Part shown: positions 7,963-18,269 of the stretch, in pieces
Layout of the letters: each line of letters begins with the position of its first letter
Position numbering within the stretch: the first letter of the stretch is position 1
Assembly (NCBI RefSeq): GCF_003671715.1
Contig: NZ_RAIF01000020.1
Location: 15,083-61,226, forward strand
Length of the DNA stretch: 46,144 bases
From: Streptomyces sp. E2N166
GTDB taxonomy: Bacteria; Actinomycetota; Actinomycetes; Streptomycetales; Streptomycetaceae
Direction: 5' to 3'
Notes under the pieces: model-generated
What the model was told of the DNA's origin: nothing
Databases searched by the model: none
The model's input: only the letters and a program-made list of their open reading frames with translations
Position numbers and translations under genes: made by a program

Positions 7963-8288
7963 CAGGCGGCCGCCTTCCGGGCGCCGACGACGTGCTGATC
8001 GAGGTCGATGCCGAAATCGGCGGCGAGCACGAGGGCGAGGCGGCGGTGCCGCTGACGGTCCCTGTCCGCTTCCTGTTCGCGGGCGGCGAGGTAGGGGCGG
8101 ACGAGGCGGGAGTCGGCGCCGTCGAGGGGGTGGTGACGGCAGTAGGGGGAGTGGTGGAGGGGGAGGCGCGCGGGGGCGGTACTGGGGAGGGTGCGCGGGC
8201 GCTGGGCGCTGCCCGCGCGGTGGGTTCCGGTACCCGGGCCGAAGAGAGGGCCCAGCCAATGGGCGATGCGGTGGATAAGGTCGTGCAT
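7962..8288 (-). CDS. Small unknown protein, first in a two-gene unit divergent from GntR
   Basis: A 108-residue protein starting MHDLIHRIAHWLGPLFGPG, an amphipathic helix that could bind a membrane or partner. A His/Pro/Arg-rich middle (PLHHSPYCRHHPLDG) follows, then a helical basic end (YLAAREQEADRDRQRHRRLA). ATG 8288 has AGGAG nine bases upstream. The His/Cys cluster could bind metal, but no known motif fits. It is coupled to the next gene by a one-base overlap. Confidence 0.65.
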   Translation of the reverse strand: MHDLIHRIAHWLGPLFGPGTGTHRAGSAQRPRTLPSTAPARLPLHHSPYCRHHPLDGADSRLVRPYLAAREQEADRDRQRHRRLALVLAADFGIDLDQHVVGARKAAA

Positions 8289-8469
8289 GTCGACGCTCCT
8301 GGTAAGCGTTGGCCGTGCCCCGGGGCCCTGCCAGGCCGCCGGGGTCTTTGTGTTGGCGACAATACCGCTAACCGCGTCCCCCCGCACCCCTCCGAGTCCT
8401 ACCGCGTCCCGACGCGGCACGACGCGTTCTGCCCCTGCGAGCTGCGAAAGGGTGCAGCACCGTGAAGGA

Positions 8470-8730
8470 ATGACTGAGCTACCGCGCTACGAGTACGTGA
8501 AGCTCGCGGACGCCATTGCCGCCGAGATCGCGTCCGGCAAGCTTCCACAGGGAGCGGCACTGCCTGGCGAACGGGCCATGACAGGGCTCTACAGCGTGAG
8601 CATCGGCACCGTGCGACGCGCGATCGTCGAGCTGCGGAACCGGGGCCTCGTCGCGACGCTGCCCGCGAAGGGCACGTACGTCATCGGGCAACCCGGCGCG
8701 TCCGAAAAGGACGACGTGACCGACAACTGA
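8470..8730 (+). CDS. Minimal GntR-family transcriptional regulator (DNA-binding domain only)
   Basis: An 86-residue protein that is essentially one GntR winged helix: YEYVKLADAIAAEIASGKLP, ALPGERAMTGLYSVSIGTVRRAI (recognition helix) and LRNRGLVATLPAKGTYV (wing). There is no effector-binding domain, unlike usual GntR proteins of 230-250 residues, so sensing must come from a partner or be absent. ATG 8470 directly follows GAAGGA, which is tight spacing. The 181-bp gap to the divergent small genes at 8288 probably holds both promoters and the operator. Similar short GntR proteins control small operons in Streptomyces and its integrative elements. Confidence 0.82.
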   Translation: MTELPRYEYVKLADAIAAEIASGKLPQGAALPGERAMTGLYSVSIGTVRRAIVELRNRGLVATLPAKGTYVIGQPGASEKDDVTDN

Positions 8731-9079
8731 CGGTCCCGCCCTACTGCCCGCGCGGTCTCGCCACTCGGCGGCCTTCCTACGTCCGCCGCGCCCCTTCTCG
8801 GGAGGCCAGTCGCGGAGGTCGGACTCGGGAAGGCGCCGGCCGGTCAGCGCAGTCCGGCCGTCCAGTGGACTGCCGCTCGCCTCCGTCCTGCCGTCCCCCG
8901 GGCCCGAACTGGCAGGACGGGTGGGCACGCCGTGTCCACGGTGTCGCGTACTACACCGGCACGCTGATCCGCCCGGCGAAGGCGTCGTGATCCAGTCGGC
9001 AGCCGCCACGTGCTGAACACCGGCTGAGCACCGGGCCGGTACAGCCCGTGCTCTCGACCACAGACGTGAAGGGGTACCC

Positions 9080-9424
9080 ATGACGGCGCAGACACCGGCC
9101 GAGCGGGCACTGGCCGGGCCCTGCACCACAGGCGACGGCAGTGTGCGGTTCGGCATCGCCGGCCTGTCCGTCGACCGCCGCCCCGGGGGCCACGCCCTGT
9201 TGACGTACGACGTCAAGGTCGAGCAGCCGGGGCGGCCGGATGAACGCTGGACCGTCGCCCTGCCCTGGGAGGACAGTTCCTTCACGGACGTCCTCGACTC
9301 GGCGGCCCCGGACCCCGCCCGCCTCCGGCAACTCGTGCACCTGGTGCGTGCGCTGCTGGAGGAGTGGTGGGACACCAAGGGGTACAACCGGCAGTCGGCG
9401 GAGCTGGGACGCCGTCTGTCCTGA
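9080..9424 (+). CDS. Conserved-looking hypothetical protein (114 aa)
   Basis: A 114-residue soluble acidic protein. The first half is strand-rich (GSVRFGIAGLSVD, HALLTYDVKVEQ), the second helical (LRQLVHLVRALLEEWWDTKG). I do not recognise the family. AAGGGG lies about 7 bases before ATG 9080. No operon partner is evident; the MerR gene starts 270 bases downstream. The 350 bases before it (8731-9079) hold nothing I can name: no good ribosome sites, coding-like frames or strong hairpins. Confidence 0.65.
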   Translation: MTAQTPAERALAGPCTTGDGSVRFGIAGLSVDRRPGGHALLTYDVKVEQPGRPDERWTVALPWEDSSFTDVLDSAAPDPARLRQLVHLVRALLEEWWDTKGYNRQSAELGRRLS

Positions 9425-9655
9425 GCTCCCCGCTGCGGTCTCTCGGCCACGCGTCAGTCCCGTCCCGCCAGCCGATGGCCGCTGCTTCCCGGGCTTTCGG
9501 CTCCGCGAGGAACAGTCCCTTCAGCGGCTCCCCGGTGTGTAGGGCCGGGAACGGCACCGGTGCGGTGGCGGCGTTCGCCGGCGCGGCCCGCGAAGTGGCG
9601 CGGGAGGAACCGCGGGCAACCAACGCTGCCGGCCTGACGCATCCCGTACCGCGGC

Positions 9656-9686
9656 TTGACTCTCCAGTGACTGGAGACCGGAGAGT
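9656..9686 (+). promoter_or_regulatory. MerR-type promoter/operator
   Basis: TTGACT at 9656-9661 is followed at once by a perfect 7-1-7 palindrome CTCCAGTgACTGGAG (9662-9676) and a weak -10 candidate around 9681-9686 (GAGAGT). The dyad lies within the promoter spacer, as expected for MerR regulators that untwist an over-long spacer. It sits directly before the MerR gene, so autoregulation is likely. Confidence 0.75.
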
Positions 9687-9693
9687 GTGCGTC

Positions 9694-10629
9694 ATGAACG
9701 GCGCGACGCCCCCGCACTCGATCGGTGAACTGTCCGCCCGCACCGGCGTGCCGGTACGGACGATCCGGTTCTACTCGGACACCGGCCTGCTGCCACCCAC
9801 GCACCGCACCCCGGCCGGCTACCGCCGTTACAGCGACGCGGCCCTGAGCCGACTCCACCTCATCTGCGTCCTGCGGGAGCTGGACGTCGACCTCGCCACC
9901 GTCCGCCGCGTCCTGGACGGTGACCTCCCCGTCGCCGAGGTCGCCGCCGCGCACGCCGACGCCACCGCCCTCCAGATCCGCGTGCTGCACATGCGGCAAA
10001 GCATGCTGCGTCTCGTCGCCCAGCGCGGCTCGAACCCCGAGGAGACAGTTCTCATGCACCGCCTCACCCGCCTCACCTCCGACGAACGACGGCGCATGGT
10101 GACCGACTTCATCGCCGGCCTCGGCGCCGACACTCCCCGCGCCCGCAGCGGTGCCGCTGCCCTGCGCACCGCCCTGCCCGATCTCCCCGACGTACCGTCC
10201 GACGCCCAGCTCGCCGCGTGGGTGGAGATCGCCGAACTCATCGCCGACGACGGCTTCCGCGCGCGGATGGCGCATGCGGCGGTCCCGCCCGCCGACGCGG
10301 ACGCCCTGCCGGGTGCGGCTCCCGAGGCGGTGGCGGAGCTCATCCCCTTCGTCAGACAGACTGTCGCCGCCGCCAGGGCCGCGGACATCGACCCGGACGG
10401 TGACGATGCCGTCCCGTTCGTCGACGCCGTCGTGGAGCGCTTCGCCGCCACCCTCGGCCGCCCTGACGGCACCGAACTGCGGGAGTGGATGGCCCGGCAG
10501 TTCGAGGCGGGACACGACCCGCTCGTCGAGCGCTACTGGCGCCTGGTCTGGATCGTCAACGACTGGCAGGTGGTTCCCGCGCACCTCCCCTTCCAACCCT
10601 GGATGGTCAAGGCCCTGCGCCGCCGGTAA
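9694..10629 (+). CDS. MerR-family transcriptional regulator
   Basis: A 311-residue protein. Residues 8-80 are a MerR helix-turn-helix and wing (SIGELSARTGVPVRTIRFYSDTGLLPP, AGYRRYSDAALSRL), with a dimerisation helix to about residue 115. The remaining ~190 residues are helical and larger than the metal-binding tails of classic MerR proteins, with no obvious Cys cluster, so the effector is probably organic or unknown. ATG 9694 has GGAGAG upstream and lies 18 bases after the operator palindrome. Upstream in-frame codons are not conserved-looking. No target operon is adjacent; a strong hairpin follows at 10668-10701. Confidence 0.88.
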   Translation: MNGATPPHSIGELSARTGVPVRTIRFYSDTGLLPPTHRTPAGYRRYSDAALSRLHLICVLRELDVDLATVRRVLDGDLPVAEVAAAHADATALQIRVLHMRQSMLRLVAQRGSNPEETVLMHRLTRLTSDERRRMVTDFIAGLGADTPRARSGAAALRTALPDLPDVPSDAQLAAWVEIAELIADDGFRARMAHAAVPPADADALPGAAPEAVAELIPFVRQTVAAARAADIDPDGDDAVPFVDAVVERFAATLGRPDGTELREWMARQFEAGHDPLVERYWRLVWIVNDWQVVPAHLPFQPWMVKALRRR

Positions 10630-10667
10630 GGGGAGCTTTCGCTCACGCACGAGCCCGGGAACGAGTC

Positions 10668-10701
10668 GGCGCCCGGGTCGGCCGAAGCCGACCCGGGCGC
10701 C
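10668..10701 (+). terminator. Strong hairpin between MerR gene and tRNA-Lys
   Basis: Perfect 15-bp stem (GGCGCCCGGGTCGGC and complement) with a CGAA loop. There is no T-tract. It may stop transcription from both sides, since the genes converge. Confidence 0.75.
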
Positions 10702-10740
10702 GTGCAGCAGGTCAGAGGGCGTGCGCCCGCCTGCGAACCG

Positions 10741-10813
10741 TAGGCCCTGTGGGACTCGAACCCACAACCAATGGATTAAAAGTCCACTGCTCTGCCAATT
10801 GAGCTAAGGGCCC
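10741..10813 (-). tRNA. tRNA-Lys (UUU)
   Basis: A 73-base cloverleaf on the minus strand with anticodon loop CTTTTAA. The acceptor stem GGGCCCU pairs with AGGGCCU (G1-U72 wobble); CCA is not encoded. A -10-like TATGCT lies at 10843-10848, about 30 bases upstream. Confidence 0.95.
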
Positions 10814-10851
10814 GGGGCGTGTTGCGTGATGTTGCCACACCGAGCATAGCC

Positions 10852-10898
10852 CGACGCGGCCGGGACGCCGATCGGGTATCGGGGTCCCGGCCGCGTCG
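10852..10898 (-). terminator. Terminator of the amino-acid permease gene
   Basis: A 15-bp stem (CGACGCGGCCGGGAC, 10852-10866, with 10884-10898) located 25 bases beyond the permease stop on the minus strand. It ends just before the -10 element of tRNA-Lys, thereby insulating the tRNA promoter. Confidence 0.75.
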
Positions 10899-10922
10899 CG
10901 CCGGTGTCGTGGGACGCGGTGG

Positions 10923-12458
10923 CTACGGATCCACCGGCTCGGGGGCGTTCGCGCGGGCGGCCGCGCGGGCCCGGGTGCGTTCGTGGTCGGGGTTGAGGAA
11001 CCAGTGGCGGGCCGAGGCCAGCCACCAGGTCGCGGCGAAGCCGAGAACGACCAGGACGGCGATCGGCGCGTAGTTGAAGGTCTCCCACGTGACCGGCGAG
11101 ACCTGCGGCAGCATGAACAGGACCGTGATGACGCCGACCCACGCCACCGCCACCACGCCCACCGCCTGCGACCAGCGGCCCAGGTGCCAGGGCCCGCGTT
11201 CGAAGGCGGCGCCCTTGCGGACGCGCAGCAGGGTCGGGACGACGTACGCGATGTAGAGGCCGATGACGGCGATCGACGTCACCGCCGCGTACGCCGTGAC
11301 GTTGATCAGGTAGGGCAGGCCGAGGACCAGCGCGGCCAGTGCCGCCAGCCAGACCGCCGCGACCGGCGTGCGGGTGCGCGGGTTGACCGTGTGCCAGACG
11401 TGGGAGTAGGGCAGCGCGCCGTCGCGCGAGAAGGCATAGATCATGCGGCTGTTGGCCGTCACCGACGCCATCCCGCAGAAGAGCTGCGCTCCGATGACGA
11501 CGAGAAGGAGCAGCTTCCCGGCGGTCGCGCCGAGGGCGTCGAGCAGGATCTGGGCGGGCGGCGCCCCCGTGGGGGACGTCAGGGCGCCCTCGTAGGACTG
11601 GATCGCGAAGGTGAAGCCGAGGAGGAGGACGAAGCCGGCGATCCAGGACGTCCAGATGGCGCGGACGATGCCCTTCGGGCCGGCCGTGGACGCGTCGTGC
11701 GTCTCCTCGGTCATGTGGGCGGAGGCGTCGTAGCCGGTGAAGGTGTACTGGGCCATCAGCAGGCCGATGAGGACCACGTAGACGCCGCTGCCCCAGCCGG
11801 TGTTGTTGACGAACTCGCCGAAGACGAAGGACGCCGACTGGTGTTGGTCGGGGGCGAGGGTCAGCGCGCCGACGATGACCGCGACGCCGGCGACGTGCCA
11901 CCAGACGCTGATGCTGTTGAGGAGGCCGACGATGCGGACGCCGAAGGTGTTCAGGAGGCCGTGGAGGATGAGGATCGCGGCGAAGAGGAGGATCGTGCGG
12001 CCCGGCGTGACCTCGAAGCCGAACTGGAGGTTCAGGTAGGCGCCCAGGAAGGACGCGGCACCGAAGTCGATGCCGGCGGTCACCGCGACCTGGCCCAGCA
12101 CGTTGAACCAGCCCGTGAACCACGCCCAGGCGGCGGCCGTACGGGGCGGTGCGAGGCGGTGCGCCCAGAAGTACAGGCCCGCCGAGGTCGGGTACGCCGA
12201 GCAGATCTCGGCCATCGCCAGGCCGACGAATAGGGTCATCAGGCCGACGGCGACCCAGCCCCACGTGATGACGGCGGGGCCGCCCGTGTTCATGCCGAAG
12301 AGATAGAGGGTCAGGCAGCCCGAGAGGACCGAGATGATGGTGAAGGAGACCGCGTAGTTGGAGAACGCCGACATGCGGCGGGCCAGAACCTGGGTGTAGC
12401 CGAGCTGGGCCAGCCGTTCCTCGTCCGACAGCCCACTCGCCTTGGCGTCATCTGTCAT
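10923..12458 (-). CDS. APC-superfamily amino-acid permease
   Basis: A 511-residue inner-membrane transporter with about 12 membrane spans. The N-terminus (LGYTQVLARRMSAFSNYAVS, then SVLSGCLTLYLFGMNTGGPA) and AMAEICSAYPTSAGLYFWAH are typical of the APC family subgroup that includes GABA/choline-type permeases. It imports an amino acid or amine by ion coupling. Substrate is not decidable. ATG 12458 is chosen by alignment of the family's usual short cytoplasmic lead. The Arg/Ala-rich C-terminus is cytoplasmic. It stands alone, between two strong terminators. Confidence 0.9.
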   Translation of the reverse strand: MTDDAKASGLSDEERLAQLGYTQVLARRMSAFSNYAVSFTIISVLSGCLTLYLFGMNTGGPAVITWGWVAVGLMTLFVGLAMAEICSAYPTSAGLYFWAHRLAPPRTAAAWAWFTGWFNVLGQVAVTAGIDFGAASFLGAYLNLQFGFEVTPGRTILLFAAILILHGLLNTFGVRIVGLLNSISVWWHVAGVAVIVGALTLAPDQHQSASFVFGEFVNNTGWGSGVYVVLIGLLMAQYTFTGYDASAHMTEETHDASTAGPKGIVRAIWTSWIAGFVLLLGFTFAIQSYEGALTSPTGAPPAQILLDALGATAGKLLLLVVIGAQLFCGMASVTANSRMIYAFSRDGALPYSHVWHTVNPRTRTPVAAVWLAALAALVLGLPYLINVTAYAAVTSIAVIGLYIAYVVPTLLRVRKGAAFERGPWHLGRWSQAVGVVAVAWVGVITVLFMLPQVSPVTWETFNYAPIAVLVVLGFAATWWLASARHWFLNPDHERTRARAAARANAPEPVDP

Positions 12459-12526
12459 GACCCCAGCAATGCCCTTACGGTGGGCGTGACATGCGTCACT
12501 CACCGGCCGGAAAGCAGTCCGTCAAC

Positions 12527-12572
12527 AACGCGCCGTGGCCTCCACCCGGTGGGGCGGAGGCCACGGCGCGTT
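12527..12572 (-). terminator. Terminator of the DEAD-box helicase gene
   Basis: Perfect 17-bp stem (AACGCGCCGTGGCCTCC, 12527-12543, with 12556-12572) and a 12-base loop, 24 bases after the helicase stop on the minus strand. Confidence 0.85.
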
Positions 12573-12595
12573 GAGACGGTCAGACAGTCAGGCGG

Positions 12596-14767
<2,172 letters not shown>

Positions 14768-15038
14768 GCGAATGCGAAACCTTCCGGAGTCTCTCAGTCG
14801 GCACGCGCCCGTCAACTCCGTGAATCGCGATTCGCAATACGACCGCCTCAATGCGGTCCACCACGGCAAGGGAGAGAGTACGCGCCACACGGCGCGCTCT
14901 GCGGTGGCGCCGGGCAAATGGGATCAAACGATCTACCACCATACGCACCCCTCACCCCTGAAGGCAAACCGAGTAGCACATGCCCAGCTCAGCCGGGCTG
15001 TCACCCCGCGCCGGAGCCCTCGCGCGAGCCCGCTCGCC

Positions 15039-15599
15039 CTACACCGGGGCCCCGGCCTCGGGTGCCGGCTCCCGCTGCGCCAGCTGCGTCCCCGGCGGCT
15101 CGTGCGCCGACGAGGACGGCTCCGCCACCGTCGGCTCCGGCGTCGGCGAGGCGGGCGGCTCCGGGGGCTGCGTCGGCTGGGGCTCGACCGTCCGGCTGGG
15201 CTCCGCGGGCGGCGTACGGGTGGGCGCCGGCCCGTCGCCCCCGCCCTTGGCCGGTGGTGCCCCGGTCGGGCGGTCGGGCGGCGGGACCGAAGGGGAGGCG
15301 TCCTCCCCCTCGCCGCCCTCCTTCTCGCCCTTGCCCTTGCCCTCGCCCTTGCCGTCGTCCTTGTCCTTCTTCCCCTTGCCGCGCCCCCGGTCCTTGTCGG
15401 CGGCCGCCGCGTCGTACCCGGCGTTCCCGCCCGTCGCCGCGGGGCCGCCGTCGGATGCCCCGCCGCCCCGCTCCCCGGCGGACTGCGACGGCCTGGCACC
15501 CCCGCCGGGCGCGTCGTCGCCGACACTCATACAGCCGGTGGCGGCGGCGACGGCGACGACCGTGGCGGCCAGACGGACGGGAACGTACAAGGGGCGCAC
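15039..15599 (-). CDS. Low-complexity lipoprotein
   Basis: A 186-residue predicted lipoprotein. The N-terminus RPLYVPVRLAATVVAVAAAT followed by GC is a signal peptide with a lipobox-like cleavage site before Cys 23. The rest has no recognisable domain: a Gly/Asp-rich part, a Lys/Glu/Gly tract (KGKKDKDDGKGEGKGKGEKE) and a Pro/Thr/Glu-rich tail that may cross the wall. GTG 15599 is preferred over the upstream GTG 15653 because GGAGG lies ten bases before it and the signal peptide then starts properly. Function unknown. The 14768-15038 stretch between it and the helicase holds only leader sequence. Confidence 0.75.
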   Translation of the reverse strand: MRPLYVPVRLAATVVAVAAATGCMSVGDDAPGGGARPSQSAGERGGGASDGGPAATGGNAGYDAAAADKDRGRGKGKKDKDDGKGEGKGKGEKEGGEGEDASPSVPPPDRPTGAPPAKGGGDGPAPTRTPPAEPSRTVEPQPTQPPEPPASPTPEPTVAEPSSSAHEPPGTQLAQREPAPEAGAPV

Positions 15600-15696
15600 G
15601 GGCGGCCACCTCCGGGGGTCAAGGAGTCGTCGTGCCCAACTCCCGTCACCCACAAGAGGACACGCGCCACGAGCGGCGGACCTTGACCCGAGCGCG

Positions 15697-16047
15697 TCAC
15701 CCGTATCCGAGGGCGTGCAGCCGCGCGTCGTCGATCCCGAAGTGGTGCGCGATCTCGTGGACCACCGTCACCTCCGTCTCCGCGACGACGTCCTCCCGCG
15801 TCTCGCAGAACCGCAGCGTGGGCCCCCGGTAGATGGTGATCCGGTCCGGCAGCACGCCCGCGTACCACTCCCCGCGTTCGGTCAGCGGCGTCCCCTCGTA
15901 CAGCCCGAGCAGCTCGGGCTCGTCCGTCGGCGGTTCGTCCTCGACGAACACCGCCACGTTGTCCATCAGCCGCGTCAGCTCCGGCGGAATCCGGTCCAGG
16001 GCCTCGGCGACCAGTTCCTCGAACTCCTCGCGCGTCATCTCCAGCAC
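15697..16047 (-). CDS. Small zincin-like metallopeptidase (DUF1025 type)
   Basis: A 116-residue cytoplasmic protein. It begins EMTREEFEELVAEALDRIPP, typical of the family, and ends with the zinc motif VVHEIAHHFGID (HExxH, with the downstream D). RITIYRGPTLRFCETRED is also characteristic. The family is widespread and probably proteolytic, but its substrate is unknown. GTG 16047 gives an N-terminus starting MLEMTREE; an internal ATG at 16038 is possible. The longer open frame to 16245 has no conserved content. It is divergent from the metallophosphoesterase gene. Confidence 0.88.
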   Translation of the reverse strand: MLEMTREEFEELVAEALDRIPPELTRLMDNVAVFVEDEPPTDEPELLGLYEGTPLTERGEWYAGVLPDRITIYRGPTLRFCETREDVVAETEVTVVHEIAHHFGIDDARLHALGYG

Positions 16048-16197
16048 ATGCCCATTGTCGGGTACGACCGTGGCATACGACACAGCCGCCGGCGCCGGCC
16101 TTCGGCACAGCCGCCCCGCATACCCGCCCCGGGCCATGGGCATACGGGACCAATGGCCCGCGTCCGAGCCGCAGTCCCGCACGTCCTGGCCGAGGTG

Positions 16198-17790
16198 ATG
16201 AACCCCATCCGCAACGCACCGCGCGCGCTCATCCGCCGCCACCACGCCCGCCGGACGTCCCCGGCGGTCGAACTCGCCCCCCGGTCGCGCCCCTGGGCCC
16301 GTGCCGTCGGCCTCGTCGCCGTCGTCCTGCTCGGCGCCTGGCTGGGCCTGCTCGTCGTGGGCGACGTCCGCGTCCCCGTCGGCCCCATGAACACGACGAT
16401 GACCCTGCGCCCGTCCGTCACCGGCGGCACGAAGATCAACGTCTCACCGCTGGGCGCCCTCCAGCTCGACAGCCACATCGCCCCGGTCCGCCTCGACGTC
16501 AACGTCGACCAGCTCGACCCCGACCGCGCCCAGGCACTCGTCGACCGCCCCGAACGCCTCTCCGGCCTCCAGGACGAGGTCGCCCGGGACGTCGAACACG
16601 GCACCCTCGACCTCGCCGTCCGTTCCTGCGTCGCCGTCGTCACCGGCGCCACCGCCCTCGGCCTCGCCGTCTACCGGCGCCCCCGGCGCGCCCTCGCGGC
16701 CGGCGGCCTCGCCCTCACGCTCCTGGTCGCCTCCGGCGGCACCGCGTACGCCACCTGGAACCCCGACTCGGTCCTGGAGCCGAGGTTCTCCGGGCTGCTC
16801 TCCTCCGCGCCCTCCCTCGTCGGCAACGCGCGCAGCATCGTCACCGAGTTCGACGTCTACCAGCAGGAACTCGCACGCCTGGTGACGAACGTGACCAAGC
16901 TCTACGACGCCACCTCCACGCTCCCCACCTACCAGCCCGACCCGACCACGATCCGGGTCCTGCACGTGTCGGACATCCACCTGAACCCGGCGAGCTGGAA
17001 AATCATCGCCTCGCTGGTGGAGCAGTACAGGGTGAACGTGATCGTCGACTCCGGCGACACGATGGACCACGGCACGGCCACGGAGAACGGCTTCCTGGAC
17101 CCCATCGAGGACCTCGGCGCCCCCTACGTCTGGGTCCGCGGCAACCACGACTCCCGCGTCACCCAGGAGTATCTGAAGGGCCTCAAGAACGTGCACGTCC
17201 TGGACGACGGCCGGGCCCGGACCGTCGCGGGCCTGCGCTTCGCCGGCATCGGCGACCCGCAGTTCACCCCCGACCGCTCCAAGCCGGACGGTGCCGAGGC
17301 CTCCCAGGAACTGGCCGGCGCGCGCCTGGCCTCCGCCCTGCGCGACCAGAGCGCGGCCGGCACCCCCGTGGACGTCGCCGTCGCCCACGAGCCGTCGGCG
17401 GCCCGGGAGGTCGACGGCGCGGTGCCACTGGTCCTCGCCGGTCACGTCCACCGGGAGGACATGGAGCTCATGAAGTACGGCACCCGCCTGCGCATCGAGG
17501 GCTCCACCGGCGGCAGCGGCCTGCGCGCGGTCGAGGGCAAGCACCCCGACCCGATCCAGGCGTCGATCCTCTACTTCGACCGGGACAGCCGGCGCCTCCA
17601 GGCCTGGGACGAGATCAAGCTGGGCGGCCTGGGCCTGACGACGGCCGAGGTCAGCCGCCACCTCCCCAAGGAGAACCAGCCGGGCGCGACCCCGTCCCCC
17701 ACCGGCACGAGCCCGTCCCCCACCGGCACGGGGCCGTCTCCGTCCGGCGCGGGCTCGCCCCCGCCCGGCCCGTCCCCCAGCCGTCCGTAA
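16198..17790 (+). CDS. Membrane-anchored calcineurin-like metallophosphoesterase
   Basis: About 530 residues. A first membrane span is at about residue 33-52 (AVGLVAVVLLGAWLGLLVV). An extracytoplasmic ~95-residue segment follows (VPVGPMNTTMTLRPSVTGGT...), then two more spans. The phosphoesterase domain carries the dinuclear metal motifs VLHVSDIHLNP, DSGDTMDHG, VRGNHDSR, VAHEPSA and LAGHVHRED. Spans suggest the catalytic domain faces outside, so it may act on a lipid- or wall-linked phosphate ester. The C-terminal Pro/Ser/Thr repeats (PTGTSPSPTGTGPSPSG) look like a wall-crossing linker. ATG 16198 has GAGG close by; ATG 16153 is an alternative in-frame start. Confidence 0.85.
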   Translation: MNPIRNAPRALIRRHHARRTSPAVELAPRSRPWARAVGLVAVVLLGAWLGLLVVGDVRVPVGPMNTTMTLRPSVTGGTKINVSPLGALQLDSHIAPVRLDVNVDQLDPDRAQALVDRPERLSGLQDEVARDVEHGTLDLAVRSCVAVVTGATALGLAVYRRPRRALAAGGLALTLLVASGGTAYATWNPDSVLEPRFSGLLSSAPSLVGNARSIVTEFDVYQQELARLVTNVTKLYDATSTLPTYQPDPTTIRVLHVSDIHLNPASWKIIASLVEQYRVNVIVDSGDTMDHGTATENGFLDPIEDLGAPYVWVRGNHDSRVTQEYLKGLKNVHVLDDGRARTVAGLRFAGIGDPQFTPDRSKPDGAEASQELAGARLASALRDQSAAGTPVDVAVAHEPSAAREVDGAVPLVLAGHVHREDMELMKYGTRLRIEGSTGGSGLRAVEGKHPDPIQASILYFDRDSRRLQAWDEIKLGGLGLTTAEVSRHLPKENQPGATPSPTGTSPSPTGTGPSPSGAGSPPPGPSPSRP

Positions 17791-17796
17791 ACCGTT

Positions 17797-17826
17797 TTGG
17801 CGATACCTCCCGCCATCCCATATGCT
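17797..17826 (+). promoter_or_regulatory. Promoter of the tRNA-Glu/Asp/Phe cluster
   Basis: TTGGCG at 17797-17802 and TATGCT at 17821-17826, 18 bp apart, 45 bases before tRNA-Glu. A housekeeping-sigma type promoter just after the preceding stop codon. Confidence 0.6.
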
Positions 17827-17870
17827 TCTCACGTCCCCGACGCGCTGAGAAGCGCCCAGGCGGGCCGATA

Positions 17871-17943
17871 GCCCTCATCGTCTAGCGGCCTAGGACGCCG
17901 CCCTTTCAAGGCGGTAGCACGGGTTCGAATCCCGTTGGGGGCA
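17871..17943 (+). tRNA. tRNA-Glu (UUC)
   Basis: A 73-base cloverleaf; acceptor stem GCCCUCA/UGGGGGC, anticodon loop CTTTCAA, no encoded CCA. In actinobacteria the tRNA-Glu also feeds haem synthesis through glutamyl-tRNA reductase. Confidence 0.96.
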
Positions 17944-17979
17944 CGCAGTACGGTGTGCGACACTGTCGTACACAAGCTT

Positions 17980-18054
17980 GGTCCTGTGGAGCAGTTTGGA
18001 GTGCTCGCCACCCTGTCAAGGTGGAGGCCGCGGGTTCAAATCCCGTCAGGACCG
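17980..18054 (+). tRNA. tRNA-Asp (GUC), copy 1
   Basis: A 75-base cloverleaf with acceptor GGUCCUG/CAGGACC, anticodon loop CTGTCAA and discriminator G73. Identical over its whole length to the copy at 22336-22410. Confidence 0.96.
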
Positions 18055-18056
18055 CT

Positions 18057-18076
18057 GAGGTTTCACGTGAAACCTC
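18057..18076. promoter_or_regulatory. parS-like chromosome partitioning site (ParB binding)
   Basis: A perfect 20-bp palindrome, GAGGTTTCACGTGAAACCTC, containing the core GTTTCACGTGAAAC (18060-18073). This core is the parS sequence bound by ParB in Streptomyces and many other bacteria. It lies in the 24-bp gap between tRNA-Asp and tRNA-Phe. Streptomyces chromosomes carry many parS sites close to oriC, so this also helps place the window. Confidence 0.85.
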
Positions 18077-18078
18077 GC

Positions 18079-18152
18079 GGCTGGGTAGCTCAGTTGGTAC
18101 GAGCGATCGCCTGAAAAGCGATAGGTCGCCGGTTCGACCCCGGCCCCAGCCA
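18079..18152 (+). tRNA. tRNA-Phe (GAA)
   Basis: A 74-base cloverleaf with acceptor GGCUGGG/CCCAGCC and anticodon loop CTGAAAA. Last tRNA of the cluster. Confidence 0.96.
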
Positions 18153-18159
18153 CATGCGA

Positions 18160-18190
18160 CCCCCGTCGAGATCGTCGACGGGGGTTTTGT
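18160..18190 (+). terminator. Rho-independent terminator of the tRNA cluster
   Basis: Stem CCCCCGTCGA/TCGACGGGGG (18160-18169, 18175-18184) followed by TTTT at 18185. Confidence 0.9.
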
Positions 18191-18269
18191 GTTGCGCGGG
18201 GGACGGTCGGCGCGGCCGGACAGAAATCGTTCGCCACGAAATTCGCGGGGATGAGATCCTGGGACCCGT

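Noticed and set aside
8731..9079. Possible small gene or remnant
   Set aside because: Several open frames exist on both strands, but none has a ribosome site or a recognisable motif.
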